In this document: piece after piece, positions 1 to 8,686 of the stretch | Layout: the number at the start of each line of letters is the position of its first letter | Position numbering within the stretch: the first letter of the stretch is position 1 | Assembly: GCA_003557505.1 (NCBI GenBank) | Contig: PWOH01000047.1 | Span: 1 to 43,723 of the forward strand | DNA length: 43,723 bases | Source of the DNA: Mollicutes bacterium | Lineage (GTDB): Bacteria > Bacillota_I > Bacilli_A > Izemoplasmatales > Izemoplasmataceae | Direction of reading: 5' to 3' | Notes under the pieces: model-generated | What the model was told of the DNA's origin: nothing | Database searches by the model: none | Seen by the model: the letters and a program-made list of their open reading frames with translations, nothing else | Program-made: the position numbers and the translations under genes

Positions 1-498
1 ACAACCCTTGGCACATCAAGTGCCATTGTGAATGGGACTGTGATGGGAATTGTAATCATTTATCGCCGTAAATGGCGCTTTATATTCATGCTTGTTCCTA
101 TTTTAGGGATTTCTGTGTTTCTTGATTTTTGGGATCTGTTAGTATTTTCCCATTTTGATCTCACTGCACTTAATATGATATTCCGATTACTTATTTTCGT
201 GGTTGGAACCTTTGTTATTACCTTTGGCCTTAGCTTGATTATTCTTTCAGATTTTCCAGCAGGAGTATTTGATGAGTTAATGGTCATGTTTATGGATATT
301 TTTAAAACAAAAAGTGTATTTTACACCCGCCTTGGTGTTGAACTGCTTGCGATTGTCCTTGCAATATTATTTGGGTTCCTGGCGAATATCGGGTTAGGTG
401 CTGTCAACTATGGCAGTGTTTTGTTGGCGATACTTTTAGCCCCGATACTTTCCTGGCAAATGCGATGGATAGGAGCGTTCATTTATGAAAGACCTTGA
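1..498 (+). CDS. YczE/YyaS/YitT-type integral membrane protein (5' end outside window)
   Basis: The reading frame is open from base 1, so the start lies upstream of the window and only the C-terminal 165 residues are visible. They are mostly hydrophobic, with about four membrane segments separated by short basic loops such as YRRKWRF. The segment GTSSAIVNGTVMGIVIIYRRKW aligns with [22 protein letters not shown] of the next gene, and both carry a P/A-G-x-x-E-L-M-x-x-x-M-x-I-F-K-T-K motif. The two are therefore paralogues arranged in tandem. The family is predicted to be a small membrane protein of unknown biochemical function; Bacillus YczE is linked to lipopeptide production. The gene ends inside the start of the next, which suggests translational coupling. 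Function in this operon is not known. Confidence 0.8.
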   Translation, partial: TTLGTSSAIVNGTVMGIVIIYRRKWRFIFMLVPILGISVFLDFWDLLVFSHFDLTALNMIFRLLIFVVGTFVITFGLSLIILSDFPAGVFDELMVMFMDIFKTKSVFYTRLGVELLAIVLAILFGFLANIGLGAVNYGSVLLAILLAPILSWQMRWIGAFIYERP

Positions 499-1138
499 CA
501 TGAAAGATCTGCAATTTAAATGGAAAGACAGTCTCATATACTTAGTCGGTGCTTTTATCACCGCATTAGGCGTAGTTTTATTATTAAAAAGTAACTTAGG
601 TGTAACCAGTTGGGATGTATTGCATACCGCAATATACACCGTAACGCCTCTGACGTTTGGGACGTCATTGTTCATTGTTTCAATGCTGATTACGTTATTT
701 GTGATTTTTTATCATAAAGACTGGAGATATTTGTTTTTGATTGTTCCTTTTGTGTTGGTAGGATTATTTCTTGATTTGTTCAATGAAATCCTGCTTGTTG
801 ATTTTATCCCCAAAGGGTATGGTCAGTTAGCATCGTTTGTTTTTGGATTGATCCTTTTGCCTGCCGGTGCGACCATGTTGATTATGAGTCGCTATCCAGC
901 GGGAATTTATGAAGAGCTTATGCTTGTGTTGATGAAAATATTTAAAACGAAAAATATCGCCGCTGTGCGTTTCTTTATGGAACTCACCCCCGTATTGATC
1001 GGGGTTTCGCTTACCGCTATTATGGTCGGTGATTTAGGACAACTGCATTTTGGAACACCCATTACAGTTATTTTAGCAGGACCGTTACTACAATTATATA
1101 TTAAAATATACAGGAGGCTAACTGATGGAAATCAATAA
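485..1138 (+). CDS. YczE/YyaS/YitT-type integral membrane protein, second copy
   Basis: This 217-residue protein has about five to six predicted membrane helices and is homologous to the preceding gene (shared motif ending in MKIFKTKN near residues 148-157). An AGGAG at 471-475 lies 9 bases before the ATG at 485, which supports this start over the in-frame ATG at 500. It overlaps the upstream gene by 14 bases, and its own last 14 bases overlap deoC. The unit YczE-YczE-deoC-deoD is thus probably one transcript with coupled translation. The family has no established substrate. Placement with deoxynucleoside catabolic genes raises, but does not prove, a role in uptake or sensing of a related compound. 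Confidence 0.8.
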   Translation: MKDLDMKDLQFKWKDSLIYLVGAFITALGVVLLLKSNLGVTSWDVLHTAIYTVTPLTFGTSLFIVSMLITLFVIFYHKDWRYLFLIVPFVLVGLFLDLFNEILLVDFIPKGYGQLASFVFGLILLPAGATMLIMSRYPAGIYEELMLVLMKIFKTKNIAAVRFFMELTPVLIGVSLTAIMVGDLGQLHFGTPITVILAGPLLQLYIKIYRRLTDGNQ

Positions 1139-1784
1139 ATTGATTGACCATACATACCTTAAAGCATTTGGTACCAAAGAAGACATTGACAAAATTTTAG
1201 AAGAGGCCATCACTTATGATTTTAAGAGTGTTTGTCTCAACCCTGCGTGGGTTGAATACGCCGTAGAAAGTTTAAAAAAGAGTGATGTACTCGTTTGTAC
1301 GGTGATTGGATTCCCACTTGGAGCCAATACAACTGAAACGAAAGTTTATGAAACAACGGATGCCTTAAAAAAAGGTGCCCATGAGATTGATATGGTACTT
1401 AACATCGGATGGGTTAAAGAAGGCCGTTTTGATCTGGTGCAAAAAGAAATTGAAGCGGTTAAAGAAGCCTGTCACAACAATGTACTCAAAGTTATCTTAG
1501 AGACATGCTACCTAGATAAATCAGAAATTGAAAGTGCCGCTAAAGCCGCAATCGATGCCGGCGCGGATTTCATTAAAACATCCACTGGATTCGGCACTGG
1601 TGGTGCTACCGAAGAAGATGTTCGTTTAATGCGTCGCATCGCCAAGGATAAAGGGGTCAAAGCCAGTGGTGGCGTTAGAAATCTTGAAGACTTGCAAAAA
1701 ATGGTTGATGCGGGCGCGAGCCGTATCGGGGCTTCAAGCGGTGTCAGCATTATGCAAGGAACAACCAGTAAAGAAAATTATTAG
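1125..1784 (+). CDS. deoC: Deoxyribose-phosphate aldolase
   Basis: DeoC cleaves 2-deoxyribose 5-phosphate to glyceraldehyde 3-phosphate and acetaldehyde, the last step of deoxynucleoside catabolism in the cytoplasm. The 219-residue protein has the normal length of the family and covers the full TIM barrel. Visible active-site residues are Asp89 (EIDMVLNIG), the Schiff-base lysine Lys151 in FIKTSTGFG and the second lysine Lys179 in VKASGGVR. An AGGAGG at 1112-1117 lies inside the end of the upstream gene and precedes the ATG at a normal distance. deoD follows after 11 bases, so phosphorolysis and aldol cleavage are co-expressed. Confidence 0.97.
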   Translation: MEINKLIDHTYLKAFGTKEDIDKILEEAITYDFKSVCLNPAWVEYAVESLKKSDVLVCTVIGFPLGANTTETKVYETTDALKKGAHEIDMVLNIGWVKEGRFDLVQKEIEAVKEACHNNVLKVILETCYLDKSEIESAAKAAIDAGADFIKTSTGFGTGGATEEDVRLMRRIAKDKGVKASGGVRNLEDLQKMVDAGASRIGASSGVSIMQGTTSKENY

Positions 1785-1795
1785 GAGGGTTACTT

Positions 1796-2506
1796 ATGGC
1801 AACACCACACATTAACGCAAAAAAAGGAGATATCGCTAAAACGGTATTAATGCCTGGCGATCCACTCCGCGCTAAATTTATCGCAGACAACTTTTTAGAC
1901 AATGTCAAATCTTTCAATACCGTTCGTAACATGTTTGGGTATACCGGAACCTATAAAGGCAAGCCCATCAGTGTCATGGGCAGTGGAATGGGCATGCCAA
2001 GTATCGGCATCTATTCGTATGAGTTATACAATTTCTTCGATGTAGAACGCATTGTACGCATCGGCTCATGTGGTGCCTATACCGATGAAATTGACCTTTA
2101 TGATGTTTTATTAGCGACAAGTGCATACAGCGAATCTTCATACGCCAAGGTTCAATCAGGTAGTTATGACAGTGAATATACCTATCCAACGGCCTCACTT
2201 AATGAGAATATCGAAGCAAACGCCAAGTCACTAGACATTCCAATCCGTAAAGGGGTTATTCACAGTAGCGATGTCTTTTACCGTGAAAATTTCGATGACT
2301 ATAAAACGATTTATAAAAATCACAATGCTATAGCCGTAGAAATGGAATCATTCGCGTTATTCCATAACGCCAATGTCTCTAATAAAGAAGCGGCTTGTAT
2401 CTTGACTGTTTCTGATTCATTGGTCACCAAAGAGGCTACGAGCGCAGATGAGCGTCAAAACGCCTTCACGAAGATGATGGAGATTGCGTTGTCACTCGCT
2501 GAGTAA
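1796..2506 (+). CDS. deoD: Purine nucleoside phosphorylase, DeoD type
   Basis: This enzyme phosphorolyses purine (deoxy)nucleosides to the base and (deoxy)ribose 1-phosphate. The 236-residue length and the sequence fit the hexameric DeoD family: His5 in TPHINAKKGD, the phosphate-binding MPGDPLRAK loop at 19-27, the VEMES nucleoside-binding segment at 181-185 and the catalytic Asp207 in TVSDS. A GGAGG precedes the ATG. It is the last gene of the operon and is followed directly by a strong terminator. With deoC and the distant pdp gene at 11359 it forms a complete set for feeding nucleosides into glycolysis; a phosphopentomutase would also be needed and is not in the window. Confidence 0.97.
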   Translation: MATPHINAKKGDIAKTVLMPGDPLRAKFIADNFLDNVKSFNTVRNMFGYTGTYKGKPISVMGSGMGMPSIGIYSYELYNFFDVERIVRIGSCGAYTDEIDLYDVLLATSAYSESSYAKVQSGSYDSEYTYPTASLNENIEANAKSLDIPIRKGVIHSSDVFYRENFDDYKTIYKNHNAIAVEMESFALFHNANVSNKEAACILTVSDSLVTKEATSADERQNAFTKMMEIALSLAE

Positions 2507-2510
2507 ACAA

Positions 2511-2533
2511 AAAAGTGCTGAGGCACTTTTTTT
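2511..2533 (+). terminator. Rho-independent terminator of the deo operon
   Basis: An 8-bp stem AAAAGTGC (2511-2518) / GCACTTTT (2523-2530) with a TGAG loop is followed by a T run, five bases after the deoD stop codon. Confidence 0.9.
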
Positions 2534-2548
2534 ACGACTAAACACTTT

Positions 2549-2578
2549 TTCACATTATTTAAAGACACATGATACAAT
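2549..2578 (+). promoter_or_regulatory. Probable sigma-A promoter of the M16 peptidase pair
   Basis: TTCACA (2549-2554) and TACAAT (2573-2578) are spaced by 18 bases, just after the deo terminator and 38 bases before the ATG of the next gene. Confidence 0.6.
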
Positions 2579-2616
2579 AAATTTGTGTCTACTTCACCTT
2601 AAACAGGAGGAATCGC

Positions 2617-3867
2617 ATGGAATTCAAAACCACGACAATAAAAGATATACCGATTCATTTCGTTAAAACCAAGCAGTTTAAGTCCATGCAAATAGAAGTC
2701 CGTTTTTTTGATGATCTTGATGCAGACACTGTAACAGCGAGACATTTGATGTTGGCGATGTTAAAAGCGAAAACCCAACAATATTCTACTCGTAAACAAC
2801 TCAGCAAACATCTTGAAAGTCTTTATGACACGCATTTATCTGCGCAATCGATGAAACTGGGCAAGAAACATATCAATCAGTTCGTATTAACGTTTCCTAA
2901 TCCTAAGTACACACAGCAGTCATTACTTGATGCAGTGATTGATTTATTGGATGAAATATTATTTAACCCTGCTTTCGACCAAACAACGCTCGATGAAGAA
3001 AAGCAGTTTCTCCACGATTACTTTGCGGCGGAATATGCCAATAAAACCCGCTATGCCGCAAAACGATATTATGAACACATGTACAAAGGCCATCCGTATA
3101 ATGTCAATGCTTTAGGCGTCGAAACGAACATTACAGATGTAGGACTTGAGGATATCAAACTCGCTTATTCCAACATGATCAACAACAACCCTGTCTTAAT
3201 CAGTGTCAGCGGTGATTTTGACGAAAAAGACCTTGTGAGTAAACTCAGTGAATTGCCTTTCTCACAAGGTAAGGCTTTGCCAAAAGATTTGTTTATTCGT
3301 CATGATTTCAAAACGTTGAATGATGTAAAAGAAACCATGGAACTTTCACAGGACCGTTTGTTTATGGCCATAAAAAGTGATATTTATTTTAAAGACGATG
3401 ATTATTTCATATTAAATGTTTTTAACGCCTTATTCGGTGAAGGGTCTGAAGCGATGTTGTTTCAAGAAGTCAGAGAAAATCAATCACTCGCTTATTATAT
3501 CCATTCTTCCTACGCACCGTTTTCCTCATTGATTACAGTTGTTTCGGGGATGGATGACAAAAACATTGAAAAAGCGAAAGCGATTATTAAAGAGATCTTA
3601 AGTAATATCCAATCGGGCCATTTTGATGAGGAAGCATTAGAACTTGCCAAAAAACACCGTATTTCATTACTTAAAAAAAGTTACGACAATATCCGCAGTC
3701 TTTCTTTGAAAGGGTTACGCAATGCGTTGTTTGATGTTCCGTTTGATGAGCAACGTCAATTAGAGGCTTACCAAGCAGTAAGCAAACGTGATATTATGCG
3801 CGTCGCCCAAAAACTCAGAATCGTTTTTTCATACGTGCTAGGGAGTGATGATCATGGAAAAGATTGA
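2617..3867 (+). CDS. M16 family peptidase-like protein, YmfF type, without zinc motif
   Basis: A 416-residue protein of the pitrilysin (M16) fold. The C-terminal half has the family segment VFNALFGEGSEAMLFQEVREN followed by SLAYYIHSSYAPF. The N-terminal half has no HxxEH zinc motif, so the protein is unlikely to be a protease by itself. In Bacillus the pair YmfF/YmfH shows the same split, and M16 enzymes often work as a catalytic plus non-catalytic pair. AGGAGG at 2604-2609 supports the start. The end overlaps the next gene by 14 bases, which indicates coupled, equimolar synthesis. Substrate unknown. Confidence 0.82.
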   Translation: MEFKTTTIKDIPIHFVKTKQFKSMQIEVRFFDDLDADTVTARHLMLAMLKAKTQQYSTRKQLSKHLESLYDTHLSAQSMKLGKKHINQFVLTFPNPKYTQQSLLDAVIDLLDEILFNPAFDQTTLDEEKQFLHDYFAAEYANKTRYAAKRYYEHMYKGHPYNVNALGVETNITDVGLEDIKLAYSNMINNNPVLISVSGDFDEKDLVSKLSELPFSQGKALPKDLFIRHDFKTLNDVKETMELSQDRLFMAIKSDIYFKDDDYFILNVFNALFGEGSEAMLFQEVRENQSLAYYIHSSYAPFSSLITVVSGMDDKNIEKAKAIIKEILSNIQSGHFDEEALELAKKHRISLLKKSYDNIRSLSLKGLRNALFDVPFDEQRQLEAYQAVSKRDIMRVAQKLRIVFSYVLGSDDHGKD

Positions 3868-5128
3868 GTATAAGGCATATGAGGAAACCGTTTATAAAAC
3901 CCAGTTAAAAAACCGCTTGAATGTTTACTTTATCCATAAACCAGGCTTTTCAAAGTCGTATGTTACGATCAGTGCGCCGATTGGTTCAATTAACCAAGCT
4001 TATAAAGATGATAAAGGAATGACGCACATGGTGCCTAAAGGCGTTGCGCATTTTTTGGAACATAAAGTGTTTGAAAAAGACGGAGAAGATATTTCCAAAG
4101 CATTTTCCATGGATGAAGCTCAAATCAATGCTTTTACAGAACACAATCAAACAACCTATTTGTTTAGTGCCACCAATGAACTCATCCGTAACACCCAGCG
4201 TTTGATCAATATGTTTTTCTTTCCGGATTTTACTGACCAAGGCGTTGAAAAAGAAAAAAATATTATTCAAGAAGAACTCAACATGTATATAGATGATCCT
4301 TTATATAAGCAGTATCATACTCTTATCAACAATATGTATCACAGCCACCCTATTAAGGATGATATTTTAGGGACGGCATCATCCATTCAATCGATTACTA
4401 AAAAAGATTTAAAAGCAATGCATGAAGCCTATTATCAACCGGAAAAAGCCAACGTTGTTATTATTAGCAGTGCCAATGTCAAATCAGTATTCGAAGCGCT
4501 TGAAAACAACGTTGAACTGCCACAACCAACTGCTTTACAACCCGTTGATACCTTAGCGGAAGAACCTGAAAATATTCCTAAAGATTTGGATACTATTATC
4601 CTTGATGTCAAAAAACCTTCTGTATTGATAGGGATTAAGTTCATCCCTGTTTATGACAATGCGTTGCAACGCATCAAAGAATCACTTGCGCTTTCAATAT
4701 TTATGGACTTGACCCTTGGGAAAAGTTCCGATCATTATGAAAACTTACTACAAAAAGGGGTTATTAATGATACCTACGGGCTTGAGCTTGCTTATGAGAA
4801 AGAATATGCTTATGCGTTAATTGGCTCGGAATCAAGTAACCCTGAGGCTGCCTATCAAGCATTAAAAGAGATATTAAGAGACATCGGTGCTATCACGATT
4901 GATCCCCAGGATTTTGAACGAATGAAAAAACAACTACTAGGGAATTTTATGATGGGGCTTGATGCTCAAGAATCGCTAGCGCACCAATTTACTGATTATA
5001 TTCAAAATGATGTTTATTTCTATGACGTTTTAAAAATTGCCTCTGATATAACCTTGGAAGAAGTGCAAGCACAGCGCCATAAATTTAATATGGCCAACAT
5101 TTCCACCCTTATCGGTAAACCTAAGTAA
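3854..5128 (+). CDS. M16 family zinc peptidase, YmfH type
   Basis: A 424-residue pitrilysin-family protein. The inverted zinc motif is present as HFLEH (His66, Glu69, His70), with the third ligand probably among the glutamates of IIQEELNMY near 140-141, about 70 residues downstream as expected. This is therefore the likely catalytic partner of the preceding gene. Three start codons are in frame (GTG 3845, ATG 3848, ATG 3854). AGGGAG at 3840-3845 is ideally spaced, 8 bases, only for 3854. No signal peptide is visible, so it acts in the cytoplasm. No terminator is evident downstream before the dps promoter. Confidence 0.88.
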   Translation: MEKIEYKAYEETVYKTQLKNRLNVYFIHKPGFSKSYVTISAPIGSINQAYKDDKGMTHMVPKGVAHFLEHKVFEKDGEDISKAFSMDEAQINAFTEHNQTTYLFSATNELIRNTQRLINMFFFPDFTDQGVEKEKNIIQEELNMYIDDPLYKQYHTLINNMYHSHPIKDDILGTASSIQSITKKDLKAMHEAYYQPEKANVVIISSANVKSVFEALENNVELPQPTALQPVDTLAEEPENIPKDLDTIILDVKKPSVLIGIKFIPVYDNALQRIKESLALSIFMDLTLGKSSDHYENLLQKGVINDTYGLELAYEKEYAYALIGSESSNPEAAYQALKEILRDIGAITIDPQDFERMKKQLLGNFMMGLDAQESLAHQFTDYIQNDVYFYDVLKIASDITLEEVQAQRHKFNMANISTLIGKPK

Positions 5129-5146
5129 AATTATTAAATGAAATGG

Positions 5147-5175
5147 TTGCAAAATTGTAACAATTACAATATAAT
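5147..5175 (+). promoter_or_regulatory. dps promoter
   Basis: TTGCAA (5147-5152) and a consensus TATAAT (5170-5175) are separated by exactly 17 bases, about 38 bases before the ATG of dps. Confidence 0.85.
5154..5170 (+). promoter_or_regulatory. PerR-box-like operator in the dps promoter
   Basis: The perfect dyad ATTGTAA-CAA-TTACAAT fills the spacer between the -35 and -10 boxes. Its core TTGTAACAATTACAA matches the PerR consensus TTATAATNATTATAA at 11 of 14 defined positions. PerR represses the Dps homologue mrgA in Bacillus, so peroxide control is likely; binding by a Fur relative is possible. Confidence 0.65.
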
Positions 5176-5212
5176 ATAGATAGTTAAGAAAATCTTAAGG
5201 AGGAACATAATA

Positions 5213-5650
5213 ATGAGTAAAAAAGTTGAACTATTGAACCAACTGACTGCAGATCTTGCAGTCGCATTCGTTAAATTCCACAATTTACACTGGAACGTTA
5301 CAGGTGAGCGTTTCAAAGAGGTGCATGAATATGCAGAAGAGCTTTACGATGCACTTAATGAACAATACGATGAAGTTGCAGAACGCGTTAAAATGCTTGG
5401 TGAATTCCCACCTGCGTCTATGAAAGCGTATCTAGAGACAACAAAAATCGAAGAATTAACGAACAAAGACTACACCATTTTAGAAACTAACGAACTACTC
5501 TTAGAAACATTAAAATATTTACGTAGTCTTGCAACGGATGCACGTAATGTTGCTGATGAAGAAGGCGACTTTGCGACAGTTGCAATGCTTGAGGATATCG
5601 TTGGTGTTTATTGCAAACACGTATGGTTCCTTTCTCAAATGGTTAAATAA
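5213..5650 (+). CDS. dps: Dps/MrgA-family miniferritin
   Basis: A 145-residue four-helix protein of the Dps family. These assemble as 12-mers that oxidise and store iron with hydrogen peroxide and protect DNA. The diagnostic first helix KFHNLHWNVTGERF carries the ferroxidase histidine (NLHWNV, near residue 26). The second helix contains the acidic ligands in YAEELYDALNEQYDEVAERV. An AAGGAGG sits 8 bases before the ATG. The gene is monocistronic, with its own near-consensus promoter and terminator. The operator in the promoter fits induction by peroxide or iron limitation. The N-terminus is short and not lysine-rich, so direct DNA binding is doubtful. Confidence 0.93.
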   Translation: MSKKVELLNQLTADLAVAFVKFHNLHWNVTGERFKEVHEYAEELYDALNEQYDEVAERVKMLGEFPPASMKAYLETTKIEELTNKDYTILETNELLLETLKYLRSLATDARNVADEEGDFATVAMLEDIVGVYCKHVWFLSQMVK

Positions 5651-5660
5651 CATTGTACTT

Positions 5661-5687
5661 AAAGCACTCCAGCCGGAGTGCTTTTTT
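5661..5687 (+). terminator. Terminator of dps
   Basis: AAAGCACTCC (5661-5670) pairs perfectly with GGAGTGCTTT (5675-5684) around an AGCC loop, followed by T residues. Confidence 0.93.
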
Positions 5688-5753
5688 ATAACTATGTTTT
5701 GCTATAAATACTCAATAAATGTCAAGAGCTACCAATACTGGTAGGCTAAATTG

Positions 5754-5782
5754 TTTGGAGAAAACAAGGAATTTGTTATAAT
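5754..5782 (+). promoter_or_regulatory. Extended -10 promoter of the GDPD gene
   Basis: TGT-TATAAT (TG at 5774-5775, hexamer 5777-5782) with a weak TTTGGA (5754-5759) at a 17-base spacing. An imperfect hairpin, CTACCA-ATAC-TGGTAG at 5729-5744, lies just upstream. Confidence 0.65.
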
Positions 5783-5802
5783 TACTTTGAAAGGATGATA
5801 TT

Positions 5803-7626
5803 ATGAAACAACGTTTTATTGAAACTTATGGCTTAATTAAAGTAAACTTCAAAACGTTGATTCTTTTTGAAATGATTTACCGTATTATTGGTGCTATCGC
5901 TATTTTCCCCATTTTAAGTGGTTTGTTTTTTCTCTCTATTCGCTTAAGTGGGCATCGATTCATTACCAACTCGCTAATGTATGATTACCTTACCAATCCG
6001 ACGACAATCCTTACCTTACTTGTGATGCTTTTCATTATTGGGGTTTATATTGCTTATGAAATGGTTGTCCTGAGTATCTTATTTCATTATTCTCGTGAAG
6101 AGAAGAAAGTTTCATTAAAAGATTTGCTGAACTTGTCGTTAAAAAACTTACGTCGTATCGTTCGTAAATTCCATTTTATGCTCGTAATTTTTGCGATTAT
6201 ATTTTTTATTACCGTCAATTTAATTCATATCAGCGGGATCGCATCAACGTTGAGTCTACCACAGTTTATTACTGACAATATGTTTTCTGAACCGCTTTTT
6301 ATCACGTTGAGTTTAACATTTTCTTTTGTGTTGTTTGTGTTATTTTTAGAAAATATTTTCTCAATGAATGTACTAACTTTAGAAGATAAACCCTTTAAAC
6401 ATTCTTACAAGCGGATACGTAAATTGCTTAAAGGTGAACGCCTTAAAATTATCATGGATTTTGCGGTGTTAAATACTTTGATAAACGTTTTGTTTTATGC
6501 TGTTTATACATTGGTTATTTTACTTATATCAGTCTTTATTTTCATCACTCGAGGTCAAGCTGTTGTCTTAGGTGCACTATTAACGGTTCTTTATACCGTT
6601 TATTTAGTCATTGCAGCTATTGCGAGTTTTATTGTTTTACCCCTTAATTATGCGTGGATGAGCGAATGGTATCACTCCAAAACATCCAAAGATCAACGTG
6701 CGCCTTTACCGACGTTGACTCAGAAGGATATCGATATATTCTCATTCCGTTTTGCCAAACCGATTATTGCTTCAATTATGATTTTCGCTTTAATTTTTAA
6801 TGGAGTGACTGTTTATGCAACGGTGGCTCGACGTGGGGGGTTAGACTTTTTTAATCGTCCAGAAGTTGTGGCCCATCGCGGGAGTTCTATGCGTGCCCCT
6901 GAAAACACCATGGCTGCCATTGACCTTGCAATCGAAGAAAACAGTGATGGTGTTGAAATTGATGTTCAGTTCACATCGGATGGTGTTCCTATCTTGTTTC
7001 ACGACAGCCGCATTGCAAGAACAACGGATTCGCAACTTAACAGAAGAATATCCGATTTAACCTACGAGGAGGTTCAAGCCCTTGATGCGGGGAGCTGGTT
7101 TTCCTCTGAGTTTGAAGGAGAGCGTATTCCGACATTAGCAGAAGCCTTAGAAGCCATTAAAGGAAATGCTGTTGCCTATATAGATATGAAAGCTTATACC
7201 CGTGAAGCAACTGAAAAAGTCGTAGAGATTGTTGAAGCATTGGGTATGGAAAATGATGTCAAAATTCTCAGCTTTAACTCAGCGCAATTAAGACAATTCA
7301 AAGCATTAAATGAAGACATTGAAACCATTTATCTTGTCATTAGTTTCTATGGATCCATTTCTGCACTTATCGATATAGACTATGTTGATAATTATGGTTT
7401 TCAAAAATCAATCATCATCAATAACCCTAGTTATGCCGAACGTATTCGTTCCGAAGGGAAGGGACTATATGTTTGGACCGTTAATTCAGAGTCCAATCTA
7501 GAAAATGTTCGCAACATCGGGGTTGATGGTGTCATTACTGATGATCCTATCCTTGCCCGTGAAGTGGCTTATCAAACTTATAGTAATCCATCCTTTACCC
7601 AGTTGATGCGTGATCTATTTAATTAA
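5803..7626 (+). CDS. Membrane-anchored glycerophosphodiester phosphodiesterase
   Basis: A 607-residue two-domain protein. Residues 1 to about 340 hold multiple membrane helices of the GDPD-associated membrane domain. Residues about 355-600 form a TIM-barrel GDPD domain that hydrolyses glycerophosphodiesters to glycerol 3-phosphate and an alcohol. Active-site residues are visible: His358 and Arg359 in VVAHRGSS, Glu385 and Asp387 in VEIDVQF, and His400 in LFHDS; the C-terminal YVWTVNS and DGVITDDP motifs are also typical. Since the last helix precedes the catalytic domain, it may face outside and recycle phospholipid head groups. AAAGGATG precedes the ATG. The next gene starts 24 bases downstream and is probably co-transcribed. 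Confidence 0.93.
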   Translation: MKQRFIETYGLIKVNFKTLILFEMIYRIIGAIAIFPILSGLFFLSIRLSGHRFITNSLMYDYLTNPTTILTLLVMLFIIGVYIAYEMVVLSILFHYSREEKKVSLKDLLNLSLKNLRRIVRKFHFMLVIFAIIFFITVNLIHISGIASTLSLPQFITDNMFSEPLFITLSLTFSFVLFVLFLENIFSMNVLTLEDKPFKHSYKRIRKLLKGERLKIIMDFAVLNTLINVLFYAVYTLVILLISVFIFITRGQAVVLGALLTVLYTVYLVIAAIASFIVLPLNYAWMSEWYHSKTSKDQRAPLPTLTQKDIDIFSFRFAKPIIASIMIFALIFNGVTVYATVARRGGLDFFNRPEVVAHRGSSMRAPENTMAAIDLAIEENSDGVEIDVQFTSDGVPILFHDSRIARTTDSQLNRRISDLTYEEVQALDAGSWFSSEFEGERIPTLAEALEAIKGNAVAYIDMKAYTREATEKVVEIVEALGMENDVKILSFNSAQLRQFKALNEDIETIYLVISFYGSISALIDIDYVDNYGFQKSIIINNPSYAERIRSEGKGLYVWTVNSESNLENVRNIGVDGVITDDPILAREVAYQTYSNPSFTQLMRDLFN

Positions 7627-7650
7627 ATAACATAGTTAGGAGATAACGTT

Positions 7651-8493
7651 ATGAATGACCAAGTTAAGCAATTAATTGTAAAAAAACGAATGTCGGAGAT
7701 GACAATCCTTAGTGGTTTGATTGTGTTAGCTATTGCATTTGCAATTTATCAAATGACAGAAGCAATTCTTGTAAGTGGAGTCAGCGCAGTTGTGGGATTT
7801 TTATTAATATTTTTTGGGAACTCCAACTTTTCGCATTTGCGTGAAACGTTCAAAGAACAGTTTATATCTGATCTCCTGAAGGAATGGATGAAAGATGGAA
7901 GCTATAACCCTGGAATCGGCTTATCACAAATTCAGGTTGTCGCAAGTGAATTTTTTGATAATCCCCACACTTTTCATTCCGAAGGACTCATCACCGGCGC
8001 AGTTGATAAAATTCCCTTTCTATCGAGTGATATCACGCTTCAAAGAACCGATAACAAAAAAGAAAATCCCTATTTTTCCGGTAGAATGTTCATCTTTCAA
8101 TTTAACCACGCCTTCAATTTTTCACTACAACTGCTGCAAGATCAAAAAGCCCAACCAAAAAGAGATTACCGTAAAAGTAAAACACTTAATGACTTACTTC
8201 ACAATCGTTTCAATTGTTATTCAACGAATGTCAAAGAAGCGAGAAAACTACTGAATGCTGAGTGTCGAGATGCTCTTTTAAGCTTGGATAATAATCATTA
8301 TAACAGCATAAATATTTCCTTTGTTGAGTCAAAATTGTTTCTCGCCTTTAATCACCAACAAGATACCTTTAACTTCCGCTTTTTAAAAAGGCTAAATACA
8401 AAACAACTCATCAATTTTCAACACGATATAGAACTCATTCACGTGTTATTGGATGAAGTAAGACATAACCCAGAAATTTTTACACATTTTTAA
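7651..8493 (+). CDS. Membrane protein of unknown function, DUF3137-like
   Basis: A 280-residue protein with two adjacent hydrophobic segments (about residues 18-36 and 38-55) followed by a soluble domain of about 220 residues. The pattern of two N-terminal helices, a segment ITLQRTDNKKENPYFSGRMF and a C-terminal ELIHVLLDEVR helix resembles DUF3137 proteins, but I assign this from pattern only. TAGGAG lies 10 bases before the ATG. It probably shares the transcript of the GDPD gene. No catalytic motif is apparent, so I give no function. Confidence 0.75.
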   Translation: MNDQVKQLIVKKRMSEMTILSGLIVLAIAFAIYQMTEAILVSGVSAVVGFLLIFFGNSNFSHLRETFKEQFISDLLKEWMKDGSYNPGIGLSQIQVVASEFFDNPHTFHSEGLITGAVDKIPFLSSDITLQRTDNKKENPYFSGRMFIFQFNHAFNFSLQLLQDQKAQPKRDYRKSKTLNDLLHNRFNCYSTNVKEARKLLNAECRDALLSLDNNHYNSINISFVESKLFLAFNHQQDTFNFRFLKRLNTKQLINFQHDIELIHVLLDEVRHNPEIFTHF

Positions 8494-8527
8494 AACTCTA
8501 CATTAAATAAAAATGTATATCAAAGCG

Positions 8528-8567
8528 AGAGAAAACCACACTTAAACCAAGGTTTTCTCTTGTTTTT
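8528..8567 (+). terminator. Terminator after the DUF3137-like gene
   Basis: AGAGAAAACC (8528-8537) pairs perfectly with GGTTTTCTCT (8551-8560) across a 13-base loop, followed by TGTTTTT. Confidence 0.85.
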
Positions 8568-8635
8568 ATGCTTGGTATTACAAGGCTTTGATAAAAAACT
8601 AAAAAACCATGAACTAAATACCCCTTTTATGCACT

Positions 8636-8664
8636 GTGACACCTTCATGAACTTTAGGTACAAT
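8636..8664 (+). promoter_or_regulatory. Promoter of ssb
   Basis: GTGACA (8636-8641) and TACAAT (8659-8664), 17-base spacer. The -10 box covers the upstream in-frame ATG at 8663, which rules that codon out as the start of ssb. Confidence 0.75.
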
Positions 8665-8686
8665 GAGCACATGGAAGGAGGTAGAC

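Noticed and set aside
5729-5744. Hairpin CTACCA-ATAC-TGGTAG upstream of the GDPD gene as a terminator
   Set aside because: No T tail, and dps already has a strong terminator 45 bases earlier. It remains only a possible weak operator.
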